This document shows, one piece after another, positions 17,232-24,982 of a stretch of DNA of 64,000 bases (positions within the stretch are counted from its first letter, which is position 1; each line of letters begins with the position of its first letter). Source of the DNA: an uncultured Eubacteriales bacterium (GTDB lineage Bacteria > Bacillota > Clostridia > Lachnospirales > Lachnospiraceae); the NCBI GenBank assembly GCA_900314845.1, contig OMWV01000011.1, forward strand, positions 62,001-126,000, written 5' to 3'. Under the pieces are notes generated by a model. That model ran no database searches. It saw only the letters and a program-made list of their open reading frames with translations, and had not been told where the DNA came from. The position numbers were made by a program, and so were the translations under genes.

Positions 17232-17356
17232 AAGAAAAATAATAAATTTGAATATTTTTATATAGTCATGGATACTGTATCATAAGACTGATCCGCTGGC
17301 AAGGAAAAGATAAGAGCCGGCGGCAGTTTTATACATACAGAAGGGAGAAAAATGCT

Positions 17357-18232
17357 ATGGATGATAAGCAGTATGAGTTAAATAAAGGACTGGCACAGAT
17401 GTTAAAGGGCGGCGTTATTATGGACGTTACGACCCCGGACCAGGCCAAGATAGCAGAGGAGGCAGGTGCCTGCGCTGTCATGGCCCTTGAGAGGATACCA
17501 GCTGATATCCGGGCGGCGGGCGGTGTTTCCCGGATGAGTGATCCCAAAATGATAAAGGGCATCCAGGAGGCTGTATCCATCCCGGTCATGGCAAAATGCA
17601 GGATCGGCCATTTTGCCGAGGCACAGATCCTGCAGGCTATTGACATCGATTATATCGATGAGTCCGAGGTCTTATCTCCGGCTGATGATGTATATCATAT
17701 TGATAAGTGGAAATTCAAGGTTCCCTTTGTCTGCGGAGCCAGGGATCTGGGCGAAGCCCTGAGAAGGATAGCCGAGGGCGCCTCCATGATCAGGACAAAG
17801 GGAGAACCGGGCACAGGCGATATCATTCAGGCCGTTCGTCATATGAGGAAGATAAACGGCCAGATTGCCCAGCTCGCCTCCCTGGGCAGCGATCAGCTCT
17901 ATGAAGCTGCCAAGCAGCTGGGGGTTCCCTATGATCTTGCCCTCTATGTACACGATCACAAGAAGCTGCCCGTCGTCAATTTCGCGGCAGGCGGCGTAGC
18001 AACTCCCGCCGATGCCTCTCTTATGATGCAGCTGGGCGCGGAAGGAGTCTTCGTCGGATCGGGCATATTCAAGTCGGGAAATCCCGCAAAAAGGGCAAAT
18101 GCTATCGTAAAGGCTGTCACAAATTATGATGACCCGGATGTTCTGGCAAAGCTCTCCGAGGATCTGGGCGAGGCTATGGTCGGCATAAACGCGGATGAGA
18201 TTCAGATCATCATGGAAGAAAGAGGGAAGTGA
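17357..18232 (+). CDS. pdxS: Pyridoxal 5'-phosphate synthase subunit PdxS
   Basis: Synthase subunit that makes PLP from ribose 5-phosphate, glyceraldehyde 3-phosphate and ammonia supplied by PdxT. The 291 residues show the beta-barrel signatures [33 protein letters not shown], the lysine-bearing [15 protein letters not shown] and the phosphate loop [15 protein letters not shown]. Length is standard. AAGGGAG precedes ATG 17357. pdxT follows 9 bases later, and divergent pdxR is the likely regulator. Confidence 0.98.
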   Translation: MDDKQYELNKGLAQMLKGGVIMDVTTPDQAKIAEEAGACAVMALERIPADIRAAGGVSRMSDPKMIKGIQEAVSIPVMAKCRIGHFAEAQILQAIDIDYIDESEVLSPADDVYHIDKWKFKVPFVCGARDLGEALRRIAEGASMIRTKGEPGTGDIIQAVRHMRKINGQIAQLASLGSDQLYEAAKQLGVPYDLALYVHDHKKLPVVNFAAGGVATPADASLMMQLGAEGVFVGSGIFKSGNPAKRANAIVKAVTNYDDPDVLAKLSEDLGEAMVGINADEIQIIMEERGK

Positions 18233-18241
18233 TAAGTAAGT

Positions 18242-18844
18242 ATGAGTAAGATAAAGGTAGGAATACTTGCCCTGCAGGGGGCCTTCGCGGAACATGCCCG
18301 GGCCGTAGAGTCACTGGGCGCTGTGCCCGTCCTGCTGCGGGAGGCATCCGATGTGGAAGGAATAGACGCCCTGATCCTTCCGGGCGGAGAGAGCACGGTT
18401 CAGGGGAAATTGCTGCGCCAGCTGAACATGGAAGCTCCGATCAAAAAGGAGATCCTGGCAGGTCTGCCGGTATTGGCAACCTGCGCCGGGGTCATTCTCC
18501 TGGCAGATCATATTGAAAATGACAGGGAAAGATATCTTGGCACCCTCCCGGTATCTGTTAGGAGAAATGCTTACGGCAGGCAGCTGGCAAGTTTTATGAC
18601 GGCTGCTCCTGTAGAAGGATTTGGCAGATTTGACATGACATTTATCCGAGCGCCTCAGATCACAAAGGTATCGGACCAGGTGAATGTGCTGGCAAGGGTA
18701 GACGGACATATTTCGGCTGTATCCTATAAAAACCAGGTCGGACTCACATTTCACCCGGAGCTTGGCAGTGACCTGAGATTTCACGGGCAGCTCCTGGAGA
18801 GGGCCGGACGCCGGAAGGACGGTCAATTGCGGAAAGCCATCTAA
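18242..18844 (+). CDS. pdxT: Pyridoxal 5'-phosphate synthase glutaminase subunit PdxT
   Basis: Class I glutaminase that releases ammonia for PdxS. The 200 residues carry the oxyanion segment LPGGESTV (family usually GGESTT), the nucleophile cysteine in ATCAGVI near residue 80 and the His/Glu pair in TFHPELGSD near residue 170. The ribosome site is weak (GTGATAAGTAAGT), fitting coupling to pdxS 9 bases upstream. No terminator is seen after it before the next promoter at 18863. Confidence 0.96.
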   Translation: MSKIKVGILALQGAFAEHARAVESLGAVPVLLREASDVEGIDALILPGGESTVQGKLLRQLNMEAPIKKEILAGLPVLATCAGVILLADHIENDRERYLGTLPVSVRRNAYGRQLASFMTAAPVEGFGRFDMTFIRAPQITKVSDQVNVLARVDGHISAVSYKNQVGLTFHPELGSDLRFHGQLLERAGRRKDGQLRKAI

Positions 18845-18862
18845 AACTGCGAATTATTATCA

Positions 18863-18891
18863 TTGGCACCGGAGCAGGCTTATGATATAAT
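18863..18891 (+). promoter_or_regulatory. Sigma-A promoter for the small acidic protein gene
   Basis: TTGGCA (18863-18868), a 17-base spacer and TATAAT (18886-18891). It starts 19 bases after the pdxT stop. The leader holds a small GAGGC/GCCTC hairpin at about 18898-18916. Confidence 0.8.
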
Positions 18892-18944
18892 CTAAAGGAG
18901 GCGTTTTCGGTGCCTCAGATAATGATAAGCAAGGAGAGATCAGA

Positions 18945-19250
18945 ATGGATCAGGAAATAGAATTCAGATATGACACTCAGCTTCTGCTGGACAAATATGG
19001 ACTTGATGATGACGAGTGCGATGATCTGATAGATGAGATGCGTGACCACATTATCCGGACTTTCAAGGGCGACTGCCTTGTCATAGCCGGGAATACAGAT
19101 GATGACGAATTTGGCGAGAAGGCAACGGTAAAGCTGCATTTTCATACAAACGAACCCTGGCTTGTACTGGAATACTGCAGAGGACTGGGCGAGATCTACG
19201 ATATCGTAGTTGAGGACATGGTAAGGCAGAGCAAGGGGCTGCACGGCTGA
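18945..19250 (+). CDS. Small acidic protein of unknown function
   Basis: A 101-residue protein that I do not recognise. It is strongly acidic, with an Asp-rich stretch LDDDECDDLIDEMRDH at residues about 25-40 and another acidic cluster NTDDDEF near 50. The second half alternates hydrophobic and charged residues (ATVKLHFHTNEPWLVLEY), as in a beta-sheet domain. There is no signal peptide or membrane segment, so it is probably cytosolic. AAGGAGAG precedes ATG 18945, and it has its own good promoter. It sits between pdxT and rplS and is not a usual member of either operon. Coding is supported by ribosome site, promoter and composition. Confidence 0.75.
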   Translation: MDQEIEFRYDTQLLLDKYGLDDDECDDLIDEMRDHIIRTFKGDCLVIAGNTDDDEFGEKATVKLHFHTNEPWLVLEYCRGLGEIYDIVVEDMVRQSKGLHG

Positions 19251-19264
19251 TAAGCAATTTTCTC

Positions 19265-19293
19265 TTGCAATAGCTCAGATATTGTGATAAAAT
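19265..19293 (+). promoter_or_regulatory. Sigma-A promoter for rplS
   Basis: TTGCAA (19265-19270), a 17-base spacer and TAAAAT (19288-19293). It gives rplS its own transcription unit, as expected where the gene is separated from trmD. Confidence 0.75.
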
Positions 19294-19299
19294 ATCTGC

Positions 19300-19413
19300 T
19301 GTGTGTGCCGCAGGATACAGGCAGCACAGGCAGTTATGCCGTAGTAGTACATTGGATGTTCCGCTTTTGCCGTCCGGCATTAAGAACGTCTGGTTATTCT
19401 AAGGAGGTTCGCG
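19300..19413 (+). ncRNA. rplS 5' leader, possible L19 autoregulatory RNA
   Basis: The untranslated leader is about 114 bases, rich in small self-complementary pieces (GCCGCAGG with CAGGCAG, GCCGTCCGGC). Firmicute rplS genes often carry a structured L19 leader bound by the protein. Here the call rests on position and length; I could not match a conserved fold by eye. Confidence 0.35.
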
Positions 19414-19761
19414 ATGAACGACATTATCAAGAGCATCGAAGATGCGCAGATGAAGGCTGAGGTTCCTGAATTTGCAGTAGGCGATACCGTTAAGGTATAT
19501 GCCAAGATCAAAGAGGGAAACAGAGAGAGAACACAGGTTTTCGCAGGAACTGTTATCAAGAGACAGAACGGCGGATGCCGTGAGACTTTCACAGTAAGAA
19601 AGTCATCAAGCGGCGTTGGCGTTGAGAAGACATGGCCTCTTCATTCTCCTACTGTAGAGAAGATCGAGGTTACAAGACGCGGCAAGGTTAGACGTGCCAA
19701 GCTTTTCTACCTGAGAGACAGGATCGGCAAGAAAGCCAAGGTAAAAGAGCTCGTAAAGTGA
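19414..19761 (+). CDS. rplS: 50S ribosomal protein L19
   Basis: Large-subunit protein at the 30S-50S interface. The 115 residues include the signatures [26 protein letters not shown] and [22 protein letters not shown], and end in [21 protein letters not shown] lies before ATG 19414. Unlike the usual gene order it is not next to trmD, and it has its own promoter, leader and terminator. Confidence 0.98.
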   Translation: MNDIIKSIEDAQMKAEVPEFAVGDTVKVYAKIKEGNRERTQVFAGTVIKRQNGGCRETFTVRKSSSGVGVEKTWPLHSPTVEKIEVTRRGKVRRAKLFYLRDRIGKKAKVKELVK

Positions 19762-19800
19762 TCAAGGTAAGAGAGCTCCTTGTATTATACTGAGATCAAG

Positions 19801-19835
19801 AGGGACATGTGCGTTTAGTACTTGTCCCTTTTTTT
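19801..19835 (+). terminator. Rho-independent terminator of rplS
   Basis: AGGGACATGT (19801-19810) pairs with ACTTGTCCCT (19820-19829) with one mismatch, and is followed by a run of seven T (19829-19835). Confidence 0.85.
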
Positions 19836-19918
19836 GAAGGCGGCGAGATGAAAAGCCGCCTGGCATGCCTGCCTGCAGAGACGGCTCTGCGGCAGCCGCA
19901 TCATTGGAGGTGAGCGTC

Positions 19919-20512
19919 ATGAAGCCTTTGTCCCAGCAGTATTCCTGGACTTCCTCCAGGAAAAGGAAGCAGAGGATAAAGAAGATCATCATGCAGATCG
20001 CTGCATATCTGCTCGGACTCTTTATCGTGGTCATGCTGGCCATGTTCCTTGTCAGGGCTTTCGGCAATTCCTGCGTGGTCATTGACCAGTCTATGTCGCC
20101 TTCGCTGAAGAGCGAGGACAAGGTCCTGATAAACAAAATGGCCTACCGGGTAGGATCGCCTAAGCGGATGGATGTCATCGCCATGAAGATCGGCTCGTCA
20201 GAGAACAGTCCGACTTATATCCGAAGAGTTATCGGCGTTCCCAAAGACAAGGTAAAGATCTCGGACGGGAAGATCTATGTGAATGACAAGGAAATAAAAA
20301 CAGAATACAACGATAAGAGCATAGAGGACGCAGGCGCGGCAAAAGACGGGATCACGCTTGATGAGGATACTTATTTTGTCCTTTGCGATAATTACAATGG
20401 CAGCAAAGAGGACAGCAGGCTCGACAGCATTGGTACCGTGAATTCGGATCAGATATCCGGCAGGGTATGGATGGTCATATCTCCTTTGTCCCGGCTGCAC
20501 ATCGTGAAATAA
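19919..20512 (+). CDS. lepB: Signal peptidase I-like protein with Arg at the catalytic lysine position
   Basis: Family S26 signal peptidase of 197 residues. A basic N-terminus is followed by one membrane anchor at about residues 24-45. The nucleophile motif is present as DQSMSPSL (Ser58). The lysine box that in active enzymes reads YxKRVIGLPGD reads YIRRVIGVPKDKV here, so the general-base lysine is Arg102 and the PGD glycine is Lys. The last box, usually GDNRDNSxDSR, reads CDNYNGSKEDSR. Active enzymes remove signal peptides outside the membrane; activity of this one is doubtful or altered. ATG 19919 has GGAGG 8 bases upstream. The frame is open from 19865, but that part overlaps unlikely sequence after the rplS terminator. 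Confidence 0.85.
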   Translation: MKPLSQQYSWTSSRKRKQRIKKIIMQIAAYLLGLFIVVMLAMFLVRAFGNSCVVIDQSMSPSLKSEDKVLINKMAYRVGSPKRMDVIAMKIGSSENSPTYIRRVIGVPKDKVKISDGKIYVNDKEIKTEYNDKSIEDAGAAKDGITLDEDTYFVLCDNYNGSKEDSRLDSIGTVNSDQISGRVWMVISPLSRLHIVK

Positions 20513-20560
20513 CAGAAGATCCCCTCATGGTGGGATGAGGCAGATGGAGGGTGGAAACAG

Positions 20561-21415
20561 ATGAATATTCAATGGTATCCTGGCCATATGACAAAGGCAA
20601 GACGGATGATGCAGGAAAATATAAAGCTCATAGATCTTGTCATAGAGCTGGCAGACGCCAGGCTGCCCCTTTCAAGCCGGAATCCGGATATAGATGACAT
20701 GGCCAGGGGAAAGGCCCGCATGATCCTTCTTACAAAGGCTGATATGGCTGACCCAAAAGTAAACGATCTGTGGGAAAAGTGGTTCTCGGAGAAGGGATTT
20801 TTTGTAAAGCAGATAGACTCCAGAAAGAAGAATGATGTCAAGGCCATCACTCCGGTCATCGTGCAGGCCTGTCAGGAAAAGATAGAGAGAGACAGGCGCA
20901 GAGGGATAAAAAACAGGCCGGTCCGGGCTATGATCGCGGGTATCCCCAATGTAGGCAAGTCAACATTTATCAATTCCTATGCCGGCCGGGCCAGTGCAAA
21001 AACCGGCAATAAGCCCGGTGTCACAAGGGGCGCTCAGTGGATAAAGGCCGCGAAGAATGTCGAGATGCTGGATACGCCGGGACTTCTCTGGCCTAAGTTT
21101 GATGATCAGCTGACGGGCATAAAGCTGGCGGCAGCCGGTTCTATCAGTGATGACGTTCTGGATATCACGGATCTGTCCCTCTGGCTGATAGATTATCTCC
21201 ACAGAAATTACCCTCAGGCGGCGGCAGACAGGTACGGGGTAGATACAGGCCAGGAGGACAAGGCCCTTTTGCTGGCTGATATCGCCGTCAACAGAAAATG
21301 CATCACAAAAGGCGGCGAGCCGGATCTGACCCGGGCGGCCAGGCTTGTCCTTGACGATTTCAGATCCGGAAGACTGGGCCGTATCTCTCTGGAAAGACCG
21401 GGAGAAGAATCATAA
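20561..21415 (+). CDS. rbgA: Ribosome biogenesis GTPase RbgA (YlqF)
   Basis: Circularly permuted GTPase that promotes a late step of 50S assembly. The 284 residues show the permuted order, with G4 LTKADMAD before G1 GIPNVGKSTFIN, then G3 LDTPGLLWP. The N-terminus IQWYPGHMTKARRMM is the family start. GGAGGGTGG precedes ATG 20561. In Firmicutes it commonly sits between lepB or rplS and rnhB, as here. Confidence 0.97.
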   Translation: MNIQWYPGHMTKARRMMQENIKLIDLVIELADARLPLSSRNPDIDDMARGKARMILLTKADMADPKVNDLWEKWFSEKGFFVKQIDSRKKNDVKAITPVIVQACQEKIERDRRRGIKNRPVRAMIAGIPNVGKSTFINSYAGRASAKTGNKPGVTRGAQWIKAAKNVEMLDTPGLLWPKFDDQLTGIKLAAAGSISDDVLDITDLSLWLIDYLHRNYPQAAADRYGVDTGQEDKALLLADIAVNRKCITKGGEPDLTRAARLVLDDFRSGRLGRISLERPGEES

Positions 21416-21416
21416 C

Positions 21417-21428
21417 AAACATTTGTTC
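21417..21428. promoter_or_regulatory. LexA-like box upstream of rnhB
   Basis: AAACATTTGTTC reads GAACAAATGTTT on the other strand, matching the clostridial SOS operator pattern GAAC-N4-GTTT. It lies 9 bases before the -35 of the rnhB promoter. Matches this short are expected by chance about once or twice per window, so the call is weak. Confidence 0.25.
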
Positions 21429-21437
21429 GGAAAAATC

Positions 21438-21466
21438 TTTACTTTTTACGCACCCTATGTTATCAT
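21438..21466 (+). promoter_or_regulatory. Promoter for rnhB with an extended -10
   Basis: TTTACT (21438-21443), a 17-base spacer and TGTTATCAT, where TATCAT (21461-21466) is the -10 with the TGN extension. The expected start, about 7 bases downstream, coincides with the rnhB ATG at 21473. Confidence 0.6.
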
Positions 21467-21472
21467 GACACC

Positions 21473-22231
21473 ATGAAAGAGAAAATTTCAGAGATAAAGG
21501 AAGAACTAAAGCAGACGGCCCCTGAGGACATGGCGGCTTTTATTGCCCGGCATGAGGCAGATCCGCGCGAAGGCGCAGCCCGTATCGTGCAGTCTGCCAG
21601 GAGAAAGCTGGCAGCTTATCAGAAGGAAGAAGACCGCGTGTATTCCATGCTTGCATATGAGAGGAGATATGCCGGGGAAGGCCCGATCTGCGGGATAGAT
21701 GAGGCCGGCAGAGGGCCGTTGGCGGGTCCTGTGGTAGCGGCTGCTGTGATACTGAAGCCGGAGGATCCCATATTTTATGTGAATGATTCTAAGAAGCTTT
21801 CGGCAGCCCGCAGGGAGAAGCTTTTTGAAGAGATCATGGACAGGGCAGCCGGCGTCGGTGTTGGGATAGCGGATGCCGCCCGCATTGATCAGATCAATAT
21901 TCTGCAGGCGGATTATGAGGCTATGAGGGAGGCGGCAGGCAGTCTTCCCCTTGCGCCGTCACTGGCTCTGAACGATGCTGTGACCATACCGGAACTGGGG
22001 ATCCGTCAGATCCCCATCATACACGGGGACGCTCTTTCTCTGTCTATCGCGGCCGCCAGCATCATAGCCAAGGTCACGAGGGATAGAATGATGATGGAGT
22101 ATGACAGAATATATCCCGAGTACGGTTTTGCCTCCCATAAAGGATATGGAACGGCTCAACACATTAAAGCTCTGCAGACGTACGGACCGTGCCCTATACA
22201 CAGGAGAAGCTTCATCACGCATTTCATCTGA
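21473..22231 (+). CDS. rnhB: Ribonuclease HII
   Basis: Cuts RNA in RNA-DNA hybrids and at single ribonucleotides in DNA. The 252 residues have the Firmicute N-terminal extension (ISEIKEEL to the DPREGAARIV segment) and the catalytic motifs GIDEAGRGPLAGPVVAAAVI, NDSKKLS and AASIIAKVTRD. ATG 21473 is fixed by that extension. No ribosome site precedes it, and the promoter places transcription start at or next to the ATG, so the message may be leaderless. An RNase HI gene lies 5 kb downstream. Confidence 0.96.
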   Translation: MKEKISEIKEELKQTAPEDMAAFIARHEADPREGAARIVQSARRKLAAYQKEEDRVYSMLAYERRYAGEGPICGIDEAGRGPLAGPVVAAAVILKPEDPIFYVNDSKKLSAARREKLFEEIMDRAAGVGVGIADAARIDQINILQADYEAMREAAGSLPLAPSLALNDAVTIPELGIRQIPIIHGDALSLSIAAASIIAKVTRDRMMMEYDRIYPEYGFASHKGYGTAQHIKALQTYGPCPIHRRSFITHFI

Positions 22232-22311
22232 TATTTTCTGTGCGTTATCTCAACTGTGAGCAGCCTGCGGGGAGACGGCTAAGCAGGTTTGCGGCAAAGG
22301 GGGCGTTGGCC

Positions 22312-22686
22312 ATGGCCAGGAATAGCTACATGACCGGTCAGGCAGGAGAATCGGCGGCAGCCATCTGCCTGCGGGCGGAAGGATGCAGGATCCTCGAACA
22401 TGATTATCACTATGGACATATAGACATAGACCTGATCGCTGAGGATCAGGGATGCCTTATATTCGCGGAAGTGAAGTACAGAAGGCAGGGCAGCTGCCAG
22501 CATCCTCTCCAGGCGGTGGATAAGCGCAAGCAGAGAAGGATGAGCGCCGCAGCCCTTCAGTATATGGTACAGCATGGTTTTGGCCCGCAGACGAACTGCA
22601 GATTTGATGTGATCGCGTTTTATGGGAGAGAACCCATACATATTAAGAATGCTTTTGAATTTGCATATTCCGGCATCGCGTATTAG
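22312..22686 (+). CDS. yraN: YraN family (UPF0102) endonuclease-like protein
   Basis: A 124-residue protein of the YraN family, with a Holliday-junction-resolvase or restriction-endonuclease-like fold. Its biological role is not settled. The core is seen as GQAGESAAAICLRAEGCRILE, IDIDLIAED and FAEVKYRR, which gives the E...D...ExK nuclease triad. ATG 22312 is chosen from the family start and the preceding AAAGGGGG. The frame is open from 22189 inside rnhB, but that portion is unlike the family. It is commonly found next to rnhB. Confidence 0.88.
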   Translation: MARNSYMTGQAGESAAAICLRAEGCRILEHDYHYGHIDIDLIAEDQGCLIFAEVKYRRQGSCQHPLQAVDKRKQRRMSAAALQYMVQHGFGPQTNCRFDVIAFYGREPIHIKNAFEFAYSGIAY

Positions 22687-22700
22687 AGGTTGAGGGCAGA

Positions 22701-23540
22701 ATGGGTAGAGAGACAACAAGACTTGTCACACGGGAAGGTGTGACATTTATCACATTTCGTCTGCTGGATGAGACCGGCATCGTCAGGGATGCTTTTTCGA
22801 CGAGAAAGGGCGGAGTCAGCAGAGGGATATTTGATTCCATGAATCTGAACTTCAACAGGGGCGATGATGAGGCTGCAGTGAAGGAGAATTTTGCCCGGAT
22901 GGGCCGGGCACTCGGCATAGAACCGGCAGATATGGTCATGTCGCAGCAGACTCATACCTCTAACGTGATCCGCGTTTATGACAGCGACCGGGGGAATGGG
23001 ATCACCGGACCGCAGAGATACAGGGACGTGGACGGCCTTGTCACGGATATTCCGGGTATAGCCCTTGTGACATCCCACGCAGACTGTGTTCCCCTCTTTT
23101 TTGTGGATCCGGTGAGGCGCGCGATCGGCCTGTCCCATTCCGGATGGAAGGGAACAGCTGCCCGTATCGGTGCCGCGACAGTGGAGAAAATGAGGCAGGA
23201 GTTCGGCAGCAGGCCGGAGGATATCAGAGCTGCGATCGGTCCTTCCATCTGCAGGAACTGCTATGAGGTCGGGGAAGATGTGGCACAGGAATTTCGCAGG
23301 ACATTTTCTGCCCGGGAGTGCAGGCAGATTCTTCTTCCGGGGAAGCCGGGCAAGTATATGCTTGATCTGTGGAGGGCGAATCAGATCATTCTCACAGACA
23401 GCGGCCTGATCCCGGATCATATTGCAGTGACGGATATCTGTACGTCCTGCGGCGGCGATCTTTTGTGGTCCCACAGGAAGACGAAAGGCAGAAGGGGCGG
23501 AATGGCCGCTTTCCTGCAGCTGCTGCCCGCTGATCAGTAA
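22701..23540 (+). CDS. pgeF: Purine nucleoside phosphorylase / laccase-domain protein PgeF
   Basis: YfiH/YlmD family protein, a copper- or zinc-dependent enzyme. Family members act on purine nucleosides and cut muropeptide errors (L-Ser) in E. coli. The 279 residues have the metal ligand motifs SQQTHTSNV, SHADCVPLFF and HSGWKGTAARIG, followed by GPSICRNCYEVG. The start ATG 22701 is 14 bases after yraN, with GAGG near it. The substrate in this organism is not known. Confidence 0.9.
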   Translation: MGRETTRLVTREGVTFITFRLLDETGIVRDAFSTRKGGVSRGIFDSMNLNFNRGDDEAAVKENFARMGRALGIEPADMVMSQQTHTSNVIRVYDSDRGNGITGPQRYRDVDGLVTDIPGIALVTSHADCVPLFFVDPVRRAIGLSHSGWKGTAARIGAATVEKMRQEFGSRPEDIRAAIGPSICRNCYEVGEDVAQEFRRTFSARECRQILLPGKPGKYMLDLWRANQIILTDSGLIPDHIAVTDICTSCGGDLLWSHRKTKGRRGGMAAFLQLLPADQ

Positions 23541-23557
23541 TAGAGGAGGCTGTTTGC

Positions 23558-24880
23558 TTGCGCACACATATCCAGAAGATCTTGAGTGTTGATGAGGGAA
23601 GCATAGGGCAGGAGATGGGCCTTGAGCCGGGCGACGTCATTGCGGCCATTAACGGGCACAGGATAGAGGACGTCTTTGACTATCAGTACCTCATAAAGGA
23701 TGAACATATCGATGTGCTGGTGCAGACGAAAGACGGTCAGGAAGTGCTGCTGGACATAGACAAGGATTTTGATGAGGATCTCGGACTCGAGTTTGAGAGT
23801 TCCCTTATGGACGACTACAGATCCTGCAGCAATAAGTGTATATTCTGCTTTATTGATCAGCTGCCGGACGGTCTGAGGGATACTCTTTATTTTAAAGATG
23901 ACGATTCCCGTCTGTCATTTCTGCAGGGCAATTATATCACGATGACGAACATGTCGGATCAGAGCCTGCAGCGCCTGATCGATTACAGGCTGGAGCCCAT
24001 TAATATCTCTGTTCATACGACGGATCCCCAGCTGAGGATCGCCATGCTGCATAATCGTTTTGCAGGAAAGATAAACGATCAGCTGAACATGCTCAGGGAC
24101 GGCGGCATCATCATGAACGGGCAGATCGTTTTGTGCAAGGGGGTCAATGATGGAATACAGCTGGACAAGACGATCCGTGATCTGACTCATTATATTCCCC
24201 TGATGGAGAGCCTGTCTGTCGTTCCCGTAGGGCTGTCAGATCACAGAGAGGGTCTTTGCAGACTGGAGCCCTTCACAAAGGAGGACGCCTGCCAGGTGAT
24301 AGACTGTATAGAGGGATGGCAGGATAAGATATATAAGGAGTTTGGCACTCATTTTGTGCAGGCATCTGACGAGTGGTATCTGCTTGCAGGCAGGAGTATA
24401 CCCCAGGAAGACCGCTACGACGGTTATCTCCAACTGGAGAATGGGGTGGGTATGCTTAGATTATTTATGGATGAGTTCAGACAGGAACTGTCGGCCAGGG
24501 CAGGCGATGACAGGATAAGACATGTCACGGTGGCAACAGGCACCAGCGCGGGGCCGACCCTGATGATGCTGGCAGGGGAGCTGACCAGGAAATTTCCCCA
24601 TGTCCGGGTCGACGTGAGGGAGATCATTAACAATTTCTTCGGGAGTCATATCACGGTATCCGGTCTGATGACAGGTTCCGATATCATAAGGCAGCTGCGC
24701 ACATATGACCTGGGGACAAGTCTCCTGATCCCTGTGAATGCCTTAAGAAGCGGAGAGGATGTTCTCCTGGACGATATCAGAGTGCCTGATATTGAAAGTG
24801 CTTTACAGATACCTGTTTCGATTGTACAATCAAACGGACAGGATCTGGTGAAGAAGATCCTGGATCAGGAGACAGTCTGA
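23558..24880 (+). CDS. DUF512 family radical-SAM-like protein with a PDZ-like N-terminus
   Basis: A 440-residue protein conserved next to der in Clostridia. The first 60 residues resemble a PDZ module (EMGLEPGDVIAAINGHRI). Next comes CSNKCIFCFIDQLPDGLRDTLYFKDDD, with the CxxxCxxC spacing of a radical SAM cluster, then SFLQGNYITMTNMSD. The C-terminal half is the DUF512 domain. The reaction is unknown. The start is TTG 23558, supported by GAGGAGG 8 bases upstream. der begins 102 bases further on; the gap has an imperfect GC-rich hairpin (24883-24925). Confidence 0.88.
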   Translation: MRTHIQKILSVDEGSIGQEMGLEPGDVIAAINGHRIEDVFDYQYLIKDEHIDVLVQTKDGQEVLLDIDKDFDEDLGLEFESSLMDDYRSCSNKCIFCFIDQLPDGLRDTLYFKDDDSRLSFLQGNYITMTNMSDQSLQRLIDYRLEPINISVHTTDPQLRIAMLHNRFAGKINDQLNMLRDGGIIMNGQIVLCKGVNDGIQLDKTIRDLTHYIPLMESLSVVPVGLSDHREGLCRLEPFTKEDACQVIDCIEGWQDKIYKEFGTHFVQASDEWYLLAGRSIPQEDRYDGYLQLENGVGMLRLFMDEFRQELSARAGDDRIRHVTVATGTSAGPTLMMLAGELTRKFPHVRVDVREIINNFFGSHITVSGLMTGSDIIRQLRTYDLGTSLLIPVNALRSGEDVLLDDIRVPDIESALQIPVSIVQSNGQDLVKKILDQETV

Positions 24881-24982
24881 ACCCCCTGGGATCAGGAAAC
24901 CGGGCAGAATAGCTGCCGGCAGGGGTCTTGAGTGTTCCGGATCATATTTGTGAATATTTTTACAGAAAGGTGAAGTTCGTAT

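Noticed and set aside
19081-19380. Minus-strand frame over the small acidic gene and the rplS promoter
   Set aside because: No ribosome site, Cys/Arg/Leu-rich translation typical of a shadow frame, and it would run through the rplS promoter.
22189-22311. Longer start for yraN overlapping rnhB
   Set aside because: The extra 41 residues do not resemble the family and the best ribosome site fits ATG 22312.
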